Assembly: GCA_012932295.1 (NCBI GenBank)
Contig: JAAONU010000010.1
Span: forward strand, 27,649,348-27,713,347
Direction: 5' to 3'
Length of the DNA stretch: 64,000 nucleotides
Source of the DNA: Cyclina sinensis
Taxonomy: Eukaryota > Mollusca > Bivalvia > Venerida > Veneridae
Both the position numbers and the translations under genes were made by a program. Shown in pieces: positions 58,046 through 64,000 of the stretch (the stretch's first letter is position 1; every line of letters starts with the position of its first letter). Under the pieces are notes generated by a model. The model was not told where the DNA came from and ran no database searches. It worked only from the letters and a program-made list of their open reading frames with translations.

Positions 58046-58739
58046 TTATTCAAAATTCATGTGGAAAAAATATATTAGATTACTCTAAAATTTAAAAAAA
58101 TAAAGTTTGCACCAAGTAGAAACTTACTAAATTTTCTTACGAGTAAAATCTATGTTCATTTAAAAAAAATATTAACGATAAATTATATTAAATTGAATTA
58201 GAAATGTATTTGGCGTATTGTGTTCAAAAGAAGTGCGAATAATATACATGAGATGTTTTCTACACAGGGTTTATAAACATACACTGTGGATTCAACATTT
58301 ACTTTGACCGTCATACGACAGCCAGCAATAGTGGCGCACCGAAAGTGAAAATCAATTAATACTCGACCTGCACAGACTATTATCTACCATTCAACAACAA
58401 GGTATATTCTAGCTAGGAGTTGCTATTATACCTCGAAATATCTTATGTCACTGCACAATAAATACAAAAATACAATATATTTCCTGTCGAATCCAACCGG
58501 GTTTATTTTGTCGACACTTTAATTAGTGGTTATCGCATTTTCATAACTCACAGTCTTGTAAGCGAAAGTAAGAACAGTTATATACAAAAAGGGAGCTCCT
58601 TTCTTGTTACAAAAAACAGACTAATTTCTATATAAAAAAGATATATGTATTTAAACTTCAACATGAAAAATGGTTATAAATGGCTTCTACATAAGACTCG
58701 TCTTAGTAACACGAATTACAACTTTTTTTTCTCTAAAAT
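58046..58739. other. AT-rich non-coding stretch
   Basis: Nothing recognised. Confidence 0.45.
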
Positions 58740-60490
58740 GCAATAGTTTGAAGAGGATGTATACAATACTTAGAATGAGGTAGGTTTGTACAATACTAGA
58801 GAAGGAATTGGTTGTGTACAATGCTTAGAATGAAGCGAATCTGTACAATACTAGTGTAGGAATTGGATGTGCACAATGCTTAGAATGAAGCAGGTCTGTA
58901 CAATTCTAGACTAGGAATTGGATGTGTATAATGCTTAGAATGGAGCAGGTCTGTACAATAATAGACTAGGAATTGGATGTGTACAGTGCTTAAATGCAGG
59001 TCTGAACAATGCTGGGGTAGGAATTGGATGCGTATAATGCTTAGAATGGAGCAGGTCTGAACAATAATAGACTAGGAATTGGATGTGTACAGTGCTTAAA
59101 TGCAGGTCTGAACAATGCTGGGGTAGAAATTGGATGTATACAGTGCTTAGAATGAAGGAGGTCTTTACAATGCTAGAGTAGGAATTGGATGTGTACGATT
59201 CTTAGAGTGAAGCGGACTGTACAATGCTAGAGTAGGAATTAGGTTTGAACAATGCTTAGAATAAAGTAGGTCTGTACAATACTAGAGTAGGTATTGGATG
59301 TGTACAATGCTTAGAATGAAGTAAGTCTGCACAAACTAGAGTAGGAATAGGATTTGTACAATTCTTAGAATGAAGTAGGTCTTTACAATAGTAGAGTAGG
59401 AATTGGATGTGTATAATGCTTAGAATGAAGCAGGTCTGTACAATGCTAGACTAGAAATTGGATGTTTACTATGCTTAGACTTGAGTAGATCTCTATAATG
59501 CTTGAGTATGAACTGGATGTGTACAATGATGGGAATAAAGTAGATCTGTACAGTGCTGGAGGATTAAGTGGATGTGCAGAATGCTGAAAACGCAGTAGGT
59601 CTGTACAATGGTAGAGCATGAAGTGGATGTGTACAATTCTGAGAATAAAGTAGGTCTGTACAATGGTAGAGTATGAAATGGATGTGTACAATCATAGAGT
59701 ATCAAATACATGAGTAAAATGCTAAGAATGAGGTAGATCTCCGCAATTCAAAAGTATGAAGTAGGTCTGTCCAAATGTAGAGTACGAAGGGATCTTTACA
59801 ATGTTAAGAATATAGTAGGTCGAAACAATACTAAAGTGTCTGAATCGGATGTGTACAATGCTGGGAATGAACTAAGCCTGTAGAAAGCTAGAGTATAAAG
59901 TGGATGTGCACAATACTGAGAATGAAGTAGGTTTGTGCAATACTAAAAAATTCAATGGATGTGTACAATGTTAGTATATGTTGTGGATGTGTACAGTGCT
60001 AGAATATGAAGTTGATGTGTTTAATGAAAGGATGTGATGTGGATGTGTCAAATACTTAGAATGAAGAGGATGTGTACAATATTAGAGTATGAAGTCAATG
60101 TGAACAATGCTGTAGTTTGAAGTGAGTAAGTACAATGCTAGAGTATGAAGTGGATGCGTACAATGCCAGAGTATGAATGGGATGCGTACATTGCTAAAGA
60201 ATGAAGTGTATGTGTACAATGCTAATGTATGAAGTGGATAATTACAATGTTAAAGAATAAAGTTGATGTATTCAATGCTAGAATATGATGTAGATGTTTA
60301 CATTGCTAGAGTATGAAGTAGATTTATACAACGCTAAAGTAGAGTATTACGTACATGTATGAAATGCAAAGTTAATAGATCTGTTCAGTGCAAGTGTATG
60401 CAGAAAATACATATTTAGTAGATATACAATGCCAGCGGATGGAAAAGATCTAATGTGCAATGCTAGAGTATGAAAAAGATAAGTAAAAAT
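58740..60490. repeat. 28-bp minisatellite with 55-bp higher-order period
   Basis: The basic unit is about GTACAATGCTAGAGTATGAA plus GTGGATGT. In the first half (58740-59480) units alternate in type (GGAATTGGATGTGTACAATG, then CTTAGAATGAAGCAGGTCTG), giving a 55-bp period; in the second half they run as simple 28-bp copies with more divergence. This suggests that a dimer was amplified later than the monomer. Minus-strand open frames over 59446-59711 are by-products. Confidence 0.88.
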
Positions 60491-62130
60491 ATAAGTAATA
60501 CTCATAGAACAAAATATGAGCAATATGGCATGATTGCCTGTTAAAACGTTATATTAGTAACATCTATTAGATGAGCACACGGCCTCGCCATACATTATCT
60601 AAAACATCCATTTACTGAGCCGATGGTTCGAACCATGCTATTGGCTTGATCCAGCAACCTTAAGAATACTTACTTTTTTGGCACACGGCTTTGAATTCCG
60701 AACATTGGGTGGCTTGCACTACAAGGAGAGGAATGTTTATTTACAGGCATTTTACTTTGCATTATTTATTTTCCTTTTCTTGTCCTCCTTTTCCTTCTTT
60801 TCCTTTCATTTTCTTTAGACTTTTTTGTTTTACTTTTCTGCGCGTCGCATTTCCGCTTCACTTCACCTTTTTTTCAACCCTGTAAGGAAATAAAATGTTT
60901 TTTTGTTATATATAACCTTATATGGCATGAACAATAACATTGAAATAACATTTCATTTTCTGACGGTGAATCTTATTTATTTGCAAGTAAAATAAAACAC
61001 CATTCTTACCTCTTTTGTTTTTCAAGCAAGTGAATGTGTCATATGTTTATATGATTATAATATGATATTTTTGTTCAAAGGTAAATATATTTACCAAATG
61101 ATGCTACTTCTTGCTCCCGTATGCGATTTGCACTATTTGCCTCAAGTCAAAAACTTGTTCATACTTTCCAGTCATATTATCCGAAAAATGAAACAAATAC
61201 TTTTCTGAATAAAACACTTATATTAAGGTTTACTGGCTCAAATGTTCCATAGATACTTACGTATCAAACGTATTATGTTGTTAGTAACATTTGCTTCTTT
61301 CTCATTCCAAAAAAAACGAGTTTTATAAAGTACTAGCGGTACTAGTATAAGCTGATTTAAACCAAATACTATATAAGTCTTCGCTGTCATACTAACGTCT
61401 TATATATTGGACACTAGGTTTAAATAATACAAACAGACGATTGTTGTATTTCAAAGGCAAACAAAGGCTTTTATGACTATCAAATTCTAATCAAAGCAAA
61501 ATGCTTTTATATATTTTTCATTAAATGTTTTTTTCTGATCATTAACATAATAATGTTTCCTACCATGTTGAAAGGCTTCTGGATCGAGTTTTGTCTATAC
61601 TAAGTGTATTTCCATTTATTTTTAATCCAATCGAAAACCTTTTTATTAAGCTTCTTATCCACAGGAAAAACACGATCCAGAATTGATTGATTAAAAATAT
61701 AAAAGCATCACAGATGTCAATTTAGCCATCAGTTCTGATAAGAACAATAGTGGAAAGTCATAAACCATAAAATTATAAAATGTGATATCTTACACGCGTT
61801 TCTACAAAGTCTTACCATATAAAAAAGAAAGTTTGAAACAGGCTTGTATATATACCTTTACCGTTGCGACTTTTCTTTAGTTACGTCATTGTCTTAGGAA
61901 AATGGTCGAGAAAAATAGTTTCGTCGTTTCAGCGAACTACATTCGTAAGAATATAACAACGATCCGACTATCCGGGTTTGTTGGATAGCGGCTGCGGTTC
62001 CGGATGATATCCCTAGTTCTTATACTGAAGAAAGAGAAGATTATGACTTCCCAAGTATTTTAACGAAATAAACCTTAATATGTAAAACAGCATGTTTAAC
62101 TTTCAGACTCATCATATAGAAGATATTAAT
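60491..62130. other. AT-rich non-coding stretch
   Basis: A pyrimidine-rich patch at 60765-60875 explains the short Phe-rich frame there. Nothing else recognised. Confidence 0.45.
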
Positions 62131-62269
62131 TTTTTCAGTGTGAGATCGAAAATTTATTTCACGAGTGACCACCAGATTTTTATATTTTCACGAGTGGCGT
62201 AGCCACGAGTGAAAATATTAAAAATCTGATGGTCACTCGTGAAATAAATTTCGTTCACACACTGAAAAA
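62131..62269. repeat. Long imperfect palindrome, ~68-bp arms, 3-bp centre
   Basis: The left arm 62131-62198 runs from TTTTTCAGTGTGAGATCG to CACGAGTGGC. The right arm 62202-62269 is its complement with a few mismatches, around a GTA centre at 62199-62201. As RNA or single-stranded DNA it would form a long hairpin; it resembles a foldback (terminal-repeat-only) element. Confidence 0.9.
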
Positions 62270-62285
62270 AAATCAAATATTTTAT

Positions 62286-62934
62286 TTATTTCATGTTTTT
62301 CAGTGTTATTTCGAAAAAAAGGTAAAACAGTGATAACATGAACAATTTATCCACCTGTGGTGCCCCACAATATTTACTATGTCTCTGCACGTGCGACACG
62401 CTATTCAAGGTAGTTCCAAGAAATTCGATAAAAAATAATGAAAACCTGGGCTTTCAGTGTTTATTTCTTCACTCATAAGCACAAAAATAACATTTTAGCA
62501 AAACATTTTTAATATTTATTAAATCTAACGAAATATCACAGAAACTGCAAATACATCAATGAAATATATTCCTCCGCGCCAGGACATGACGCAAAATTGA
62601 AACGTCCGCCATATTGTTTACAGTTTCTTTAACAGTAAAATAGCGTTCTGGCCCACTAAGCTCTTTAAACGATAACTGTACAAAATAAAAAGTGTTTTCA
62701 TATTCATCTGGATTTAATTAGGTGTTTTATTAAAAATTCAATCACTGTCATCTGATTCTATCATGCGGATACGATTATATGCCGGTCGAACTGTGTTTCT
62801 TTGTAATTGGGGTGCAGAGAGGAGAAAAAAGTAGTCCGGCACAGTGAAAATTATATTTTGTAAATTTCACTAGTGGTTTATCAGAATATAATCATCTGAT
62901 ATTTTACAATAAAACACTGGAAAGCATGAAATAA
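62286..62934. mobile_element. 649-bp MITE
   Basis: The left end TTATTTCATGTTTTTCAGTG and the complement of the right end, TTATTTCATGCTTTCCAGTG, are inverted repeats with two differences. No protein is encoded. It begins 16 bp after the palindrome at 62131-62269. Confidence 0.78.
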
Positions 62935-64000
62935 GTTCAAAGTATCTCTTATCGATATATCAATAGTTTTCAGATAACGAGTCTACTCGGAAGTGTGTAT
63001 CTGGAGAAGTAAAATATAACAATACAATTAGATTATAGCTAAGAAATAAATATGTATGTTTGTTTCCTATTTTCCAATTCTTCTTTTAAAATTTCAAAGA
63101 AAACTATTTACATCGATAATAAACTGTATAGGGAGGTATTGCCTAGTCTTATTTGTTCATCTGGTAAAATTTTCGGCGTAGTTGTTTTAAAATCGATTTT
63201 AGCCCACATAATGGAATTGATAGATACATAATCTTAAGCTGAAGTAGGAATTTGCCTTATGTTAAATTGTTGCTAAGCAGAATCCATAATTGGTAGTTTA
63301 ACTGCATCTGAAAATAATCCAATAATTGTAACATTAATACAGCCGTAAATCAAATATGAAAACGTATTTACCATGAACATTAATACTATAATGCTATGAA
63401 ATTAATATATTTAAATATCTAATTTATTTCATTGAAAATGATATTGACATGTTTAGCATGAAACTCACTTTTTTGTTTATATCCTAAACTTTTATTGAAA
63501 TTGGACGTACGATTTCTATTTGCGTTCAAAATTTGCCAATATCCGAACTTTACACTTAAGGGGCATTAATTTTATACTGTACTTACGGCGAATATTGTTT
63601 TGAAGATATTTTTTTATTTGTGCTTAAGTTATATTGAAAACTTATTGACAAGGTGGAAGAAATACATTATTTATTGGAAATCAATAAAGATTATCTTGTA
63701 TAAATTTGTTATATTATTTATCGAGCATTGCATTTTGTTTGAATAGCATGACTACCCTTTTAAAATGTCCAAAAGACTATTAATATTCTCTGATCAATGA
63801 AGACACATTTATAATAAAGTTTTTATCGTATTTGATCATACCTGTCTGAAAAAAAAAATAATGATAATGTAAGGTATTCTGAAGGACAACGAAAATGTGC
63901 CACTTTATGTCTCATCAGAATGACATTTTATCAATGTTAGTAGATATTAGCTGAGTATTGATCTACCCTGAATTTCAACACCCTGAGTTTACCATTAAAA
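62935..64000. other. AT-rich non-coding stretch
   Basis: Nothing recognised to the end of the window. Confidence 0.45.

Noticed and set aside
59446..59711. Tyr/Ser-rich minus-strand frames
   Set aside because: Produced by the 28-bp minisatellite.
60600..60650. Another tRNA-like element from GATGGTTCGAACCATG
   Set aside because: The match is a short palindrome resembling a B-box; no A-box lies at the right distance on either strand.

Overview
The window reads as nuclear DNA of an animal, most likely a bivalve mollusc or another lophotrochozoan. It is AT-rich and has long stretches without open frames. The few real coding segments are short exons bounded by splice-like sites. Most recognisable content is mobile DNA: mariner, PIF/Harbinger, TTAA-specific elements, non-LTR and LTR retrotransposons, tRNA-derived SINEs, and TIR elements with internal tandem repeats of a kind common in bivalve genomes. 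The species call is an inference from style; nothing here identifies it.

Layout. 0-8 kb: AT-rich DNA with a decayed mariner transposase (330-900) and a decayed non-LTR reverse transcriptase (7815-8200). 8.2-9 kb: a tRNA-derived SINE and a 150-bp-type repeat. 9-18 kb: almost featureless. 18.5 kb: a 411-bp TTAA-flanked MITE with a tRNA-like core. 20 kb: a SINE. 21.9-23.35 kb: an internally deleted Harbinger element. 23.4-26.8 kb: a 1.7-kb TTAA element whose central TTAA was hit by a second, inverted copy of the same element. 27.6-29.3 kb: a LINE with reverse transcriptase and RNase H remnants. 29.6-36.6 kb and 38.9-40.5 kb: tandem-repeat-bearing elements, one with a clean 7-bp target duplication. 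41.1 kb: an exon-like segment with two in-frame stops. 42.3-47.35 kb: an LTR retrotransposon on the minus strand with LTRs, PBS, PPT, Gag, protease and RNase H, but with most of reverse transcriptase lost.

47.5-53 kb holds the only convincing host gene material, all on the minus strand. A three-exon unit encodes a DZIP3-type HEPN domain followed by about 38 near-perfect heptads of a coiled coil. A 72-bp microexon restores the R-x4-H motif of the HEPN domain across the splice junctions. A leucine-rich-repeat-like last exon lies downstream, but its splice phase does not match directly, so at least one exon is unseen or it belongs to a second gene. The combination recalls the expanded HEPN/NLR-like immune-type families of bivalves.

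53-64 kb: another SINE, a 1.3-kb TIR element, a 63-bp minisatellite (about 22 units) invaded by a second copy of the TTAA MITE, a 28/55-bp minisatellite, a 68-bp-arm palindrome and a 649-bp MITE.
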